From contig JAGTTQ010000001.1 of assembly GCA_018223415.1 (NCBI GenBank), forward strand, positions 3,521,365 through 3,585,364: DNA of 64,000 nucleotides, written 5' to 3'. The number at the start of each line of letters is the position of its first letter. Position 1 is the stretch's first letter. Under the pieces are notes generated by a model, which had not been told where the DNA came from, made no database searches, and saw only the letters and a list, made by a program, of their open reading frames with translations. Of the stretch, positions 7,812 through 16,481 are shown piece by piece. This DNA is from Eubacteriaceae bacterium Marseille-Q4139 (GTDB lineage Bacteria; Bacillota; Clostridia; Lachnospirales; Lachnospiraceae). Both the position numbers and the translations under genes were made by a program.

Positions 7812-10800
7812 GGAAAAACAGAACGAAAGCGGCCGTCTTTCTTTTAGCGGCATTTTTGACAGGTGCGGCGGCAGTCGGATGCGCGGCGCCGGAAACGGAA
7901 ACGGCTGCCCAGACAGAAGAAAGCAGCACGGAGGTTCCGGAAACGGAAAGCGCGGAGGCGGAATCCGAAGCCAGTTTTGGGGAGGTAGGAAATACCACGG
8001 CGGGATTTACCCTGGATTCGGTTTCCGAAAGCGCGATTCTTCAGGGAGAAATCTACCATTTTTCCCATGAAGCAAGCGGGGCAAAGCTGGCGTGGATTGC
8101 CAACAGCGATCCGGAGCTGGCATTCTGCATCGGCTATCACACGCCGTGCGTGGATGAGACCGATACCAACCATATTTTTGAGCATGCCATCATCACCTCG
8201 TCGGAAAAGTATCCCGGCACGACGCTGTTTTTTGACCTGATGGGCAAGAGCTACAATACGTTCGTGAATGCCTTTACCTATTCGGTCTTTACCATGTATC
8301 CGCTCGCCTCGGAGAGTGAAGACCAGCTTTTAAAAATGATGGATGTGTACATGAGCTGCATGGCTGCACCGGGGATTCTGACGGAGGAGAATCTGTTTAA
8401 GCGAGAGGCGCTCCGTTATGAGCTTGACAGCCCCGACGGCGAGCTTGTCATGACGGGCACGGTCTTTGCCGAGGACAATGCCTATCTGACGGATGTGAAT
8501 TCTGAGGCAAACAACAACGTGTTGGACGCGCTGTTTCCCGGACAGTATGCGGCCAACAGCATCGGCCGGATGCATCGGAATTACAAAGATCTGACCTACG
8601 AGGGGGCCATTGCCACCTATGAGCGGGCGTACCATTTCGACAACAGCCTGATCCTTTTGTACGGGGATATGGACTGCGAGCGGGTGCTTCAGTTCCTGGA
8701 CAGTGAATATCTGTCCAAGGCCGGTGTAAATGGTACGGATCTTTCGGCCTATGAGGATCCGAAGACAGAAGACGGCCATGTGGAAGTGACGGTGCCGGTT
8801 CCGGCTTATGAAGGCGATGCCTCGGAAAACGCCTCCCGGATTGACTATGCGATCAGCATGGAGGAAGCCGCATGGGAGGATCTCCTTGCATGGCAGGTGG
8901 TAGCAAGCGTCCTGAATCAGGAGAACGGTGCTTTCTATGAAAACCTGAAGGCGCAGGGAATCCAGAATCCTGCGGGGGTCAAGATGGAGATCACGACAGG
9001 AAAGCCGTATCTGTTCTTCGTGCTCACCTATGCCGAGCCGGAGCAGGCAGAGGCCTTCCGGACAGCGGTGCTTGATACATTAAGCCAGGTGGCGGAGGAA
9101 GGAATCCAGGAGGAGCTTTTACATTCTGTGCTGAAACAGATAAAAACTTCGTCCTATCTTACTAGAAATGCGTCCAACGTGGGAGTCAACGCCTTTCCGG
9201 ATATCATAAACCAGTGGGCTCACACCGGGCGGACGGATTATTACGAGACGTTTGAGAACGTGCTTTCCGAACTGGAACAGGATGCGGAACAGGAAACCAT
9301 CCGCCGTCTGGCAGCGGCGGCCAGGGATGCGAAAAGGACGGCGCTTGTGAGCAGTGTGCCAGAACCGGGACTTGCAGAAGAGCTCGATGCGGAGCGGGCG
9401 CAGTGGCTTTCGGATAAGAAGGCCTCCATGAGTGAGGAAGAGATCAACCAGTTAATTCAGGATACGGAAAGCTTCCGTGAATGGAACGAGCAGACCGTTT
9501 CCAACAATGATTTTGTGGTGGATCCCGATGAAATTGAAGATGTGGAGGCAAATATTTCCTATACGAAATCAGAGGAGGACGGCGTGACGTACTTCCTTGC
9601 TCCGGCGGAGGCAGAAGAGGTAGGGAGCTACGTCCTTTACCTGGATGCCGGGGAGCTCACGGAAGAACAGATGTTTGAGCTTGGCCTTGTGGATCTGCTG
9701 CACGGCGAAATTGGAACCGGGGAACATTCCACGGAAGAAATCATGGCGTTAGGCGGAGAGTATTTTTATTCCCTCAGTACGACTCAAATCTACCCGGAAG
9801 GTGAGGACGGACGTCCGATGTATCGGATTAGCTGGACGGCGCTGACGGAGGATTACGAGGCGTCCCTTAAGCTTCTTCTGGAAACGCTCAGTCAGGCGGA
9901 TTACAGCGACACGGCCCGTATCCGGGAGCTTTTAGAAAGAAACGCAGATCAGTACGACCTTTCCAGAACATCGGATCCCATGAGTTTAGCCAGGGATCTG
10001 GCAGGAGCCGGTATCAACCGGGACTATGCGTACAGGATGACCTACCTGGGGCAGGAATTTTATCAGTATCTCAAGGAATGCGAACAGAAGCTGGACGAAG
10101 ACGCATCCTACGGAGAGGAGCTGGCAGGAAAGCTTTCGGAAACCTCCGGGAAACTTCTAAAGAAAGGCCGGATTATTTTTGCGTGTGCGGCGCCGGAGGA
10201 ATCGCTGGAGATGATCCGGAATGTGACCGCGGCGCAGCTTGGGGCTCTGCCGGAGCAGGAGGCGGGAGACGTAAAAATACAGATCCCGGCGTACGGAATG
10301 AGGCAGGCCGCAGCCATCGAAGGAGCCAGCCAGTATTCGGCACAGGTTGCGTATGCGTATGAGACAGATGGGTTCCAGGGAAGGTATGTCCCGTTCCTGA
10401 TGGCCGCCTCGGATCAGTATATTGTCCCGAAGCTTCGGTACCAGATGGGGGCATACAGCGCCGGTCTCTCATTCAGTGCAAATAGCGGCGGCGTCATGGC
10501 ATACAGTTACAGCGATCCCAACGCGTCAGAGACCCTGGCCGTATTTGACGGCCTGGCGGAGGCGATTGCAGGGCTTGAGCTTACGGAGGAAGAGCTGGAC
10601 GGCTACATCTTAAGCGCCCTTTCCAGCTACGGCAAGGTAAGCGGTGTGCTGGCAGAACCGCTTGCAGCCATCGAAAACGAGATCATGGGACGCGATAACA
10701 GCCGGTTGGCGGAAACGGTGAACGATATGAAGCATGCGTCGCTTTCCGACCAGCAGGCGGCAGCCGCGTTCTTTGCGGAGCTGCTTGAAAACGCCAGCAT

Positions 10801-10882
10801 CGCCACCGTGGGAAACGAAGCGGTGCTGAAGGCGGAGGCAGAAGCATATGATTCGGTAATTTCTTATAAAGAAGTGGAGTAA
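7808..10882 (+). CDS. M16C (PreP/insulinase-like) metallopeptidase lipoprotein
   Basis: A 1024-residue protein with a lipoprotein signal: basic MRKNRTK, a hydrophobic stretch, then AAVGC with the lipidated Cys at residue 25 and an acidic, threonine-rich linker (about 28-58). The inverted zinc motif HIFEH is at 122-126, within a context (EKYPG, NTFVNAFTYSVFTMYPLAS) typical of the presequence-protease clade. The distal glutamate ligand is probably E200 or E205. The length fits two M16 halves in one chain. PreP-like enzymes degrade short unfolded peptides in a closed chamber. Here it should be anchored on the outside of the membrane. It is translationally coupled to the CPBP protease, suggesting a peptide-processing or peptide-scavenging unit; that is inference. 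Confidence 0.9.
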   Translation: MRKNRTKAAVFLLAAFLTGAAAVGCAAPETETAAQTEESSTEVPETESAEAESEASFGEVGNTTAGFTLDSVSESAILQGEIYHFSHEASGAKLAWIANSDPELAFCIGYHTPCVDETDTNHIFEHAIITSSEKYPGTTLFFDLMGKSYNTFVNAFTYSVFTMYPLASESEDQLLKMMDVYMSCMAAPGILTEENLFKREALRYELDSPDGELVMTGTVFAEDNAYLTDVNSEANNNVLDALFPGQYAANSIGRMHRNYKDLTYEGAIATYERAYHFDNSLILLYGDMDCERVLQFLDSEYLSKAGVNGTDLSAYEDPKTEDGHVEVTVPVPAYEGDASENASRIDYAISMEEAAWEDLLAWQVVASVLNQENGAFYENLKAQGIQNPAGVKMEITTGKPYLFFVLTYAEPEQAEAFRTAVLDTLSQVAEEGIQEELLHSVLKQIKTSSYLTRNASNVGVNAFPDIINQWAHTGRTDYYETFENVLSELEQDAEQETIRRLAAAARDAKRTALVSSVPEPGLAEELDAERAQWLSDKKASMSEEEINQLIQDTESFREWNEQTVSNNDFVVDPDEIEDVEANISYTKSEEDGVTYFLAPAEAEEVGSYVLYLDAGELTEEQMFELGLVDLLHGEIGTGEHSTEEIMALGGEYFYSLSTTQIYPEGEDGRPMYRISWTALTEDYEASLKLLLETLSQADYSDTARIRELLERNADQYDLSRTSDPMSLARDLAGAGINRDYAYRMTYLGQEFYQYLKECEQKLDEDASYGEELAGKLSETSGKLLKKGRIIFACAAPEESLEMIRNVTAAQLGALPEQEAGDVKIQIPAYGMRQAAAIEGASQYSAQVAYAYETDGFQGRYVPFLMAASDQYIVPKLRYQMGAYSAGLSFSANSGGVMAYSYSDPNASETLAVFDGLAEAIAGLELTEEELDGYILSALSSYGKVSGVLAEPLAAIENEIMGRDNSRLAETVNDMKHASLSDQQAAAAFFAELLENASIATVGNEAVLKAEAEAYDSVISYKEVE

Positions 10883-10895
10883 AGGAACAGAAAAA

Positions 10896-10943
10896 GGCGC
10901 CGGAGCCTGCGGGGAGAAATTCCCTGGGGCTTCGGCGCTTTTT
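10896..10943 (+). terminator. Intrinsic terminator after the M16 peptidase gene
   Basis: GCGCCGGAGCC (10897-10907) pairs with GGCTTCGGCGC (10928-10938, imperfect), followed by TTTTT. It closes the kinase/regulator/protease operon. Confidence 0.85.
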
Positions 10944-11040
10944 GCATTTTCTTCACAATTTGAACAACTCGCCGTCACATTTTCCCTGTACCCTTAAATG
11001 CGAAAACAGAGAAAAACTGCATGCAGGGAGGGAAAGACGC

Positions 11041-11766
11041 ATGGTGCAGGAAGTATTTCAGAGACTGGAGAAAAAATATCTGATGACGGAGGCCCAGTAC
11101 GGACGGCTCATGCTTGCCGCCGGAGGCCGGCTTCAGAAAGACGAATACGGGGAATACCAGATAAGCAACATCTACTTTGACACGCCGGATTTTCTTCTGG
11201 TGCGCCGCTCCCTGGAAAAGCCGGTTTATAAGGAAAAGCTCAGGCTGCGGGCATATGGGAGGGAGCTGCGCTCCGACTCCCAGGTGTTCATGGAGTTAAA
11301 GAAGAAATACGACTCGGTGGTTTATAAAAGACGGATCGCCATGGAGCTTAAGGAAGCCAGAGCCTGTTTCTATAACAGGGAGCAAACGGGGCGGGACGAC
11401 CAGATTTTTAAGGAGCTGGATTTTGCCGCCGCGCGGTACGGGCTCATGCCGAAGGCGTACATATCCTACGAGCGGACGGCGTATTTCTGGACAGAGGATC
11501 CGTCGCTCCGCGTCACCTTTGACCGGAAGCTTCTTGGCAGGGATTATGAGCTGGAGCTTTCCCTTGGAAGCTACGGGAGCCGGATCATCGAGGAAGGGCT
11601 TGTGTTAATGGAGCTTAAGGCAGCCGGGGCCATTCCCATGTGGCTCTGCCATGCCTTAAGCGAAAACGGGATTTTCCCGTGTTCCTTTTCCAAATACGGC
11701 ACGTATTATCGGAAGCTTGAGGCGGCATGCAGAGAAACGAGAGAGGAGAACAAAGATTGTGCTTGA
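11041..11766 (+). CDS. Polyphosphate polymerase (VTC) domain protein
   Basis: A 241-residue protein of the VTC family (PF09359). It starts MVQEVFQRLEKKYLMTEAQ, with the typical EKKY opening, basic segments YKEKLRLRAYG and KRRIAMELKE, and MELKAAGAIPMW near the end, all facing the tunnel in this triphosphate-tunnel-like fold. The eukaryotic VTC4 catalytic domain makes polyphosphate from ATP; bacterial homologues next to DUF4956 are not well characterised. The ATG at 11041 has GGGAGGG upstream. It overlaps the start of the DUF4956 gene, so the two are coupled. The usual third partner in this neighbourhood, a CotH-like kinase, is not present here. Confidence 0.85.
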   Translation: MVQEVFQRLEKKYLMTEAQYGRLMLAAGGRLQKDEYGEYQISNIYFDTPDFLLVRRSLEKPVYKEKLRLRAYGRELRSDSQVFMELKKKYDSVVYKRRIAMELKEARACFYNREQTGRDDQIFKELDFAAARYGLMPKAYISYERTAYFWTEDPSLRVTFDRKLLGRDYELELSLGSYGSRIIEEGLVLMELKAAGAIPMWLCHALSENGIFPCSFSKYGTYYRKLEAACRETREENKDCA

Positions 11767-12436
11767 GAGTTTTTTATTAAATGGTACGGTGGATATGACA
11801 GCCGCGAATCTTTTCGTCTGTACGGCCTGCTCAGCCGTACTTGGCCTGTGCCTAGCGGCGGTGCACCGGTACAAAAACAGCGCGAGCCGCAGCTTTTTAA
11901 TGACGCTGATTCTATTGCCGGTCATCGTGCAGATGGTGATTATGCTGGTAAACGGGAATCTCGGCGCGGGAGTCGCGGTGATGGGCGCCTTCAGCCTCGT
12001 GCGGTTCCGCTCCATGCCGGGAAGTGCCAGGGAGATTACCAGTGTGTTTGCCGCCATGGCCATCGGCCTTGCGACGGGAATGGGATATCTTGGCGCGGCA
12101 GCGTTCCTGGCGGCGGCGGTTTCGGGGCTTACGCTCCTTTTCCTTGCAATTCCCGCGGAGGACGATAGAATGTTAAAGAAGGCGTTAAAGGTCACCATAC
12201 CGGAGAACCTGGAGTACGCCGGGATTTTTGACGATATTTTTAAGGAGTACACAAGAAAAGCGAGCCTGGTACGGGCAAAGACCGTGAACATGGGAAGCCT
12301 CTATGAGCTGGAATATGAGATTTTATTAAAGAAGCAGGAAAAGGAAAAAGAGATGCTGGACGCTGTCCGCTGCCGAAACGGGAACCTGACGGTCTCCTGC
12401 GCCCGGCTGGCGGAGCGGGAGGACGGCGTTTTATAG
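11759..12436 (+). CDS. DUF4956 membrane protein
   Basis: A 225-residue protein with a GTG start (11759) supported by a GAGAGGAG site; this start gives the length and N-terminal pattern (VLESFLLNG) usual for DUF4956. There are about four hydrophobic helices in residues 15-135, with a conserved GNLGAGVAVMGAFSLVRFRS loop and GMGYLGAAAF, then a soluble C-terminal domain of about 90 residues. DUF4956 proteins are encoded with VTC-domain proteins. They may form a membrane partner for polyphosphate synthesis or export, but the function is not established. It overlaps the preceding gene by eight bases. Confidence 0.85.
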   Translation: MLESFLLNGTVDMTAANLFVCTACSAVLGLCLAAVHRYKNSASRSFLMTLILLPVIVQMVIMLVNGNLGAGVAVMGAFSLVRFRSMPGSAREITSVFAAMAIGLATGMGYLGAAAFLAAAVSGLTLLFLAIPAEDDRMLKKALKVTIPENLEYAGIFDDIFKEYTRKASLVRAKTVNMGSLYELEYEILLKKQEKEKEMLDAVRCRNGNLTVSCARLAEREDGVL

Positions 12437-12456
12437 AGAACAGGAAGGAGAACGGG

Positions 12457-14442
12457 ATGAGAAAACGATTGCTGTGGACGAAAGGGGCCGCGGCCTTCAT
12501 GGTGGCCTGCCTGGTTTTCCAGGTGACAGGCTGCCGGAAAAGTACGGAGGTTGGGCCTGGCATGACAGAGGAGAGCACGGCCGGGACAGAGGCGGAGACA
12601 AAAGCGGCGGAGAGCAGCGAAGCAGCCGCCGAGGACAGCCTGGAAGCGGCCGGAGGAATTTCCGCCTCCTATGACGAGGACGACCTGAATGCGGAATGGT
12701 CGGAGGAGGAAGCGGCCGCTGTGATTGCGTGCAGCGGGAAAGAGGCCGAAATTCAGGGAAGCGGAATTTCGGAGGAAAACGGAGTTCTGACCGTGAATGC
12801 CGCCGGAACGTATGTGTTCCGTGGAGACTATGAGGGACAGATTCTGGTGGATGCCGGTAAGGACGACGTAGTACGGCTGGTGTTCGACGGCTTTTCCATT
12901 TCCCATGTGACATCGTCGCCGGTCTACGGGCTCCAGTGCGGGAAGCTGATCCTGACGTTGGCCGGCGGGACGGAAAATACCGTGTCGGACGGGACGCTTT
13001 ATGTGTTTGATAGCGAGGAGGACGATGAGCCGGACGCTGCCATTTTCAGCAAGGACGATTTGACGATCAACGGGACGGGCAGCCTTACGGTAGAAGGAAA
13101 TTACAGCAACGGCATCCGCAGCAAGGATGATCTGCGGATTGTGTCGGGAACGATTCAGGTGACGGCGGAGAACGACGCCATCAAGGGAAAGGATGCCCTG
13201 ATGATCCGGGACGGTGAGATTACCGCCGTGAGCGGACAGGATGGCTTAAAGTCCAACAACGACAGCGATCCCGACAAGGGCTATGTGGTGATCGACGGCG
13301 GTGTTATTTCCGTGACGGCAGGCGACGACGGCATCCACGGGGAGACCTGGCTTACCATCAACGGCGGCACTATTGACGTGACGGAAAGCTATGAAGGGCT
13401 GGAGGCCATGAAAATCGACATCAACGGCGGTATCATTTCGGTGAATGCCACCGATGACGGGATCAATGCGGCGGCCGTCTCCACCGGCGATGAGCAGGAA
13501 GACGAGCGAGCTAAAATGGAAGCCAATCCGGATGTGTATGTGCGGATTTCCGGCGGGGAAATTACCGTGAATTCCGGTGCCGACGGTATCGACTCCAACG
13601 GGAACCTGTATGTGACCGGCGGAACCGCCTATATCAACGGGCCGGAGTCCGGCGGAGACGGCGCCCTGGATTATAACGGGACGGCCGAGATAAGCGGCGG
13701 CGTGTTTGCTGCTGTCGGCAGCAGCCGGATGATGCAGAGCTTTTCTTCGGATTCGGAACAGAAGATGATCTATGTGTTCTATGAGGAAGGAAAAGAGGCT
13801 GGGACGTTCATCAGCCTGACAAACGCCGATGGGGACGAGGTCTTCTCCTGGACGCCGGAAAAGACGTATGAGTGCCTGCTTTTGAGCCTGCCGGAGTTTG
13901 CGGACGGGGATGTGTACCGGCTTGTGACCGGCGAAGAGGAGACAGAACTTACCATTGACGGTACCATTACAAAATCCGGCCAGGAAAATGGCGGCTTCCA
14001 GGGACGCGGAGGCCGCGGCGCCGGAGGCCGCCGGTTGGACGGCGCGGAAGGGCGTCCGGAGGGCGAGATGGGAGAACCAGGTACGTTTGAGAGGCCGGAG
14101 GGCGAGACGGGGGATCCGGGAGCGTTTGAGAGACCGGAAGGCGAAGCAGGCGAGCCGGGCGCATTCGAGAAGCCGGAAGGTGAAGCTGGAGATCCGAGCA
14201 CCTTCGAGAAGCCGGAAGGCGAGGTCGGAGCTCCGGGAGCCTTTGAGAGACCGGAAGGCGAGACGGGAGCTCCAAGAGCCTTCGAGAAACCGGACAGCGA
14301 ATCCGAAGCCCCGGAGGCCGGAACAAACGGCCCTGAACGGCCGGAAAAGCCGGGAGAAGGTGATCGGATGCCCTCGGCAGACGGAGAATCCCAGCAGCCG
14401 CCGGAAAGTGAAGCCGCTTCCGGCGGGGCAGAAGATGTGTAG
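12457..14442 (+). CDS. Cthe_2159-type beta-helix carbohydrate-binding lipoprotein with C-terminal repeats
   Basis: A 661-residue secreted lipoprotein. The signal ends in VTGC with the lipidated Cys at residue 26, followed by an acidic Ala/Glu-rich linker. About residues 75-480 form a right-handed parallel beta-helix-like region with many turns of the type INGG-I-VT-DDGI (for example DAIKGKDALMIRDGEITA and INGGTIDVTESYEGLEA), matching the Cthe_2159 family (PF14262), whose founding member binds pectic polysaccharides. The C-terminus (about 510-615) is a tandem repeat of 13 residues of type ERPEGETGDPGAF, probably an extended stalk. It ends the VTC/DUF4956 operon, 21 bases after DUF4956. A role at the cell surface is likely; the ligand is unknown. 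Confidence 0.85.
   Translation: MRKRLLWTKGAAAFMVACLVFQVTGCRKSTEVGPGMTEESTAGTEAETKAAESSEAAAEDSLEAAGGISASYDEDDLNAEWSEEEAAAVIACSGKEAEIQGSGISEENGVLTVNAAGTYVFRGDYEGQILVDAGKDDVVRLVFDGFSISHVTSSPVYGLQCGKLILTLAGGTENTVSDGTLYVFDSEEDDEPDAAIFSKDDLTINGTGSLTVEGNYSNGIRSKDDLRIVSGTIQVTAENDAIKGKDALMIRDGEITAVSGQDGLKSNNDSDPDKGYVVIDGGVISVTAGDDGIHGETWLTINGGTIDVTESYEGLEAMKIDINGGIISVNATDDGINAAAVSTGDEQEDERAKMEANPDVYVRISGGEITVNSGADGIDSNGNLYVTGGTAYINGPESGGDGALDYNGTAEISGGVFAAVGSSRMMQSFSSDSEQKMIYVFYEEGKEAGTFISLTNADGDEVFSWTPEKTYECLLLSLPEFADGDVYRLVTGEEETELTIDGTITKSGQENGGFQGRGGRGAGGRRLDGAEGRPEGEMGEPGTFERPEGETGDPGAFERPEGEAGEPGAFEKPEGEAGDPSTFEKPEGEVGAPGAFERPEGETGAPRAFEKPDSESEAPEAGTNGPERPEKPGEGDRMPSADGESQQPPESEAASGGAEDV
14052..14300 (+). 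repeat. In-frame 39-bp tandem repeat in the beta-helix lipoprotein gene
   Basis: Six to seven degenerate copies of a 39-base unit encode a 13-residue repeat, consensus E-(R/K)-P-E-G-E-x-G-x-P-(G/R)-x-F. Copies differ at third positions and at a few residues, so the array is not a recent perfect duplication. Copy number could vary between strains by slippage without changing the frame. Confidence 0.9.
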
Positions 14443-14456
14443 AGAGACAAAACCAT

Positions 14457-14492
14457 GGGACGCTGAAAAAATCCGGCGTCCCTTAAAAATTT
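14457..14492 (+). terminator. Terminator after the beta-helix lipoprotein gene
   Basis: GGGACGC (14457-14463) pairs with GCGTCCC (14476-14482), followed by TTAAAAATTT. The U-tract is interrupted, so it may be partial. Confidence 0.65.
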
Positions 14493-14505
14493 CTGAAAAA
14501 ACTGC

Positions 14506-14534
14506 TTTACAAATCGGCAAAAAAGGAATATAGT
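14506..14534 (+). promoter_or_regulatory. Sigma-A promoter of pyrG
   Basis: TTTACA (14506-14511) and TATAGT (14529-14534) with a 17-base spacer. Transcription from about 14541 would give a leader of about 180 bases containing an intrinsic terminator before the pyrG start. Confidence 0.7.
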
Positions 14535-14652
14535 AGTTCCATATTTTTTTGTCACGGGGAAGCGGTAAAGTGCTTTCTATGAAAAGAACAGATTCCGTAT
14601 GAAAAACGGTTTTTGGAAAAGAATATAAGAACAGATTGGGTGTCAAGACAAT

Positions 14653-14690
14653 GGTGTCAGAGTCCTGAGGATTCTGTCACCTTTTTTCTT
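14653..14690 (+). terminator. Intrinsic terminator (attenuator) in the pyrG leader
   Basis: GGTGTCAGAGTCC (14653-14665) pairs with GGATTCTGTCACC (14669-14681) with one T-T mismatch and one G-T pair, followed at once by TTTTTTCTTT. It lies between the pyrG promoter and the pyrG ribosome site (GGAGGTG, 14710-14716). A terminator here only makes sense as an attenuator, or as an end point for read-through from upstream. The left arm partly repeats an upstream GGTGTCAAGA (14639-14648), which could offer alternative pairing. Confidence 0.8.
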
Positions 14691-14720
14691 TATAAAGCAG
14701 AAAGTTTTCGGAGGTGCAGC

Positions 14721-16469
14721 ATGTCAGTGAAATACGTTTTTGTGACCGGCGGAGTCGTGTCCGGCCTTGGAAAGGGCATCACGGCTGCGTCCTTAGGCCG
14801 GCTTTTAAAGGCCAGGGGATACCAGGTGACAATGCAGAAGTTTGACCCATACATCAATATGGATCCCGGGACGATGAACCCGATCCAGCACGGCGAAGTA
14901 TTCGTCACCGACGACGGGACGGAGACAGATCTGGATCTCGGCCATTACGAGCGGTTCATCGACGAGAGCCTTGATAGGAATTCCAATGTGACAACAGGAA
15001 AAATCTACTGGACGGTGCTCCAGAAGGAGCGCCACGGGGATTTCGGCGGCGGCACCGTGCAGGTGATCCCGCATATCACAAACGAAATCAAGAATCGCTT
15101 CTACCATGGAAAAGATCCCGAAGAGAACCGGATCGCCATCATCGAGGTGGGCGGCACGGTCGGCGACATCGAGAGCCAGCCGTTTTTGGAGGCCATCCGC
15201 CAGTTTCGCCAGGAGATCGGCTACCAGAACTGCGTCCTGATCCATGTGACGCTTGTGCCGTATTTAAGGGCGTCCGGCGAGCTTAAGACGAAGCCCACCC
15301 AACAGAGCGTAAAGGCCCTTCAGGGCATGGGGCTTTTCCCGGACATCATCGTCTGCCGGACGGAGGTTCCACTTTCCGAAGATGTGCGGTCAAAAATCGC
15401 CCTGTTCTGCAACGTGCCGGAGGGAAACGTGCTCCAGAATCCCGACATGGAATCGCTCTATGAGGTACCCCTCGTGATGGAACGGGAGCGCCTGGCCCAC
15501 GCGGTCTGCACCTGTTTAAATCTCCCCTGTCCGGAGCCGAAGCTTGCCGACTGGCGGTACATGGTGGACGCCTTAAAAAATCCCCAGAGTGAAGTGACCA
15601 TTGCCCTGGTTGGAAAATACGTGAAGCTCCATGACGCCTACCTAAGCGTTATAGAGGCCTTAAAGCACGGCGGAATCGCAAACCGCACGAAGGTGCAGAT
15701 GAAATGGGTGGATTCGGAGCTTTTGACAAAGGAGAACCTGGACGAGTATCTGGCGAACGTCGACGGCATCCTGATTCCCGGCGGCTTCGGAAGCCGCGGC
15801 ACGGAAGGGATGATCCTGGCGGCCGGCTATGCAAGAGAAAACAAGCTGCCGTTCCTTGGAATCTGCCTTGGCATGCAGATGGCCATCGTGGACTTTGCGA
15901 GAAACGTCCTTGGCTTTGCCGATGCCAACAGCGCGGAATTTGCCCCGGATACGGCTCACCCCGTGGTGGATCTCATGCCGGAACAGAACGGTGTGGAAAA
16001 CATCGGCGGCACCCTGCGCCTCGGCGCCTACCCCTGCGTGCTGGCGGCAGAGTCGAAAGCATATAAGCTCTACGGGAAGCCGGAGATCAGCGAGCGCCAC
16101 CGCCACCGCTACGAGGTGAACAACGACTACCGCCAGGCATTTTCAGAAAACGGGATGATGATTTCCGGTACGTCCCCGGATGGACGGATCGTGGAGATGA
16201 TCGAGCTTTCCGACCACCCGTTTTTCGTTGGCACCCAGGCCCATCCCGAATTCAAATCCAGGCCCAACCGGGTACACCCGCTGTTTGCCGGGTTCGTGGA
16301 GAGTGCCGAGGAACAGGGGATTTTAAGACGTGCAAAAAAGCTTTTGATGAAACGGAATCATCTGACGGAGGCGGAGGCACACCGCTATCTCCAGAAGACG
16401 AGTATGGATACAGGCCGCACCATGATGGAAAGCGCCCAGATGGTGACGATGTTAATGCCGGAAGATTAG
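14721..16469 (+). CDS. pyrG: CTP synthase with ANTAR-like C-terminal extension
   Basis: A 582-residue CTP synthase; the usual length is about 535. The synthetase domain starts MSVKYVFVTGGVVSGLGKG with the ATP-binding loop. The glutaminase domain has GGFGSRGTEGMI, the nucleophile in GICLGMQMAIV and the HPEFKSRPNRVHPLF catalytic His-Glu. It makes CTP from UTP, ATP and glutamine. After the normal end, residues about 534-582 add RRAKKLLMKRNHLTEAEAH and a following helix with L-QKTSMDTGRTMMESA, matching the three-helix ANTAR RNA-binding consensus (AK..LM....L.E.EA...L...AMd.....). ANTAR domains bind leader RNA to block terminators, and the pyrG leader carries one. The ATG at 14721 has GGAGGTG; longer upstream starts run through the terminator. 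Enzyme call certain; tail call strong by pattern. Confidence 0.96.
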   Translation: MSVKYVFVTGGVVSGLGKGITAASLGRLLKARGYQVTMQKFDPYINMDPGTMNPIQHGEVFVTDDGTETDLDLGHYERFIDESLDRNSNVTTGKIYWTVLQKERHGDFGGGTVQVIPHITNEIKNRFYHGKDPEENRIAIIEVGGTVGDIESQPFLEAIRQFRQEIGYQNCVLIHVTLVPYLRASGELKTKPTQQSVKALQGMGLFPDIIVCRTEVPLSEDVRSKIALFCNVPEGNVLQNPDMESLYEVPLVMERERLAHAVCTCLNLPCPEPKLADWRYMVDALKNPQSEVTIALVGKYVKLHDAYLSVIEALKHGGIANRTKVQMKWVDSELLTKENLDEYLANVDGILIPGGFGSRGTEGMILAAGYARENKLPFLGICLGMQMAIVDFARNVLGFADANSAEFAPDTAHPVVDLMPEQNGVENIGGTLRLGAYPCVLAAESKAYKLYGKPEISERHRHRYEVNNDYRQAFSENGMMISGTSPDGRIVEMIELSDHPFFVGTQAHPEFKSRPNRVHPLFAGFVESAEEQGILRRAKKLLMKRNHLTEAEAHRYLQKTSMDTGRTMMESAQMVTMLMPED

Positions 16470-16481
16470 GAGGAAAATACG

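Noticed and set aside
13246..14646. Long open frames on the reverse strand across the beta-helix lipoprotein gene
   Set aside because: They follow from the repeat and high-GC codon pattern of the forward gene, have no ribosome site or known domain, and lie fully inside a well-supported gene.
14541..14720. Bacillus-type pyrG control by G-run addition at the transcript start
   Set aside because: The predicted start lacks the initial GGG run and the terminator arm lacks the matching CCC-UUU tract, so that mechanism is not supported here.
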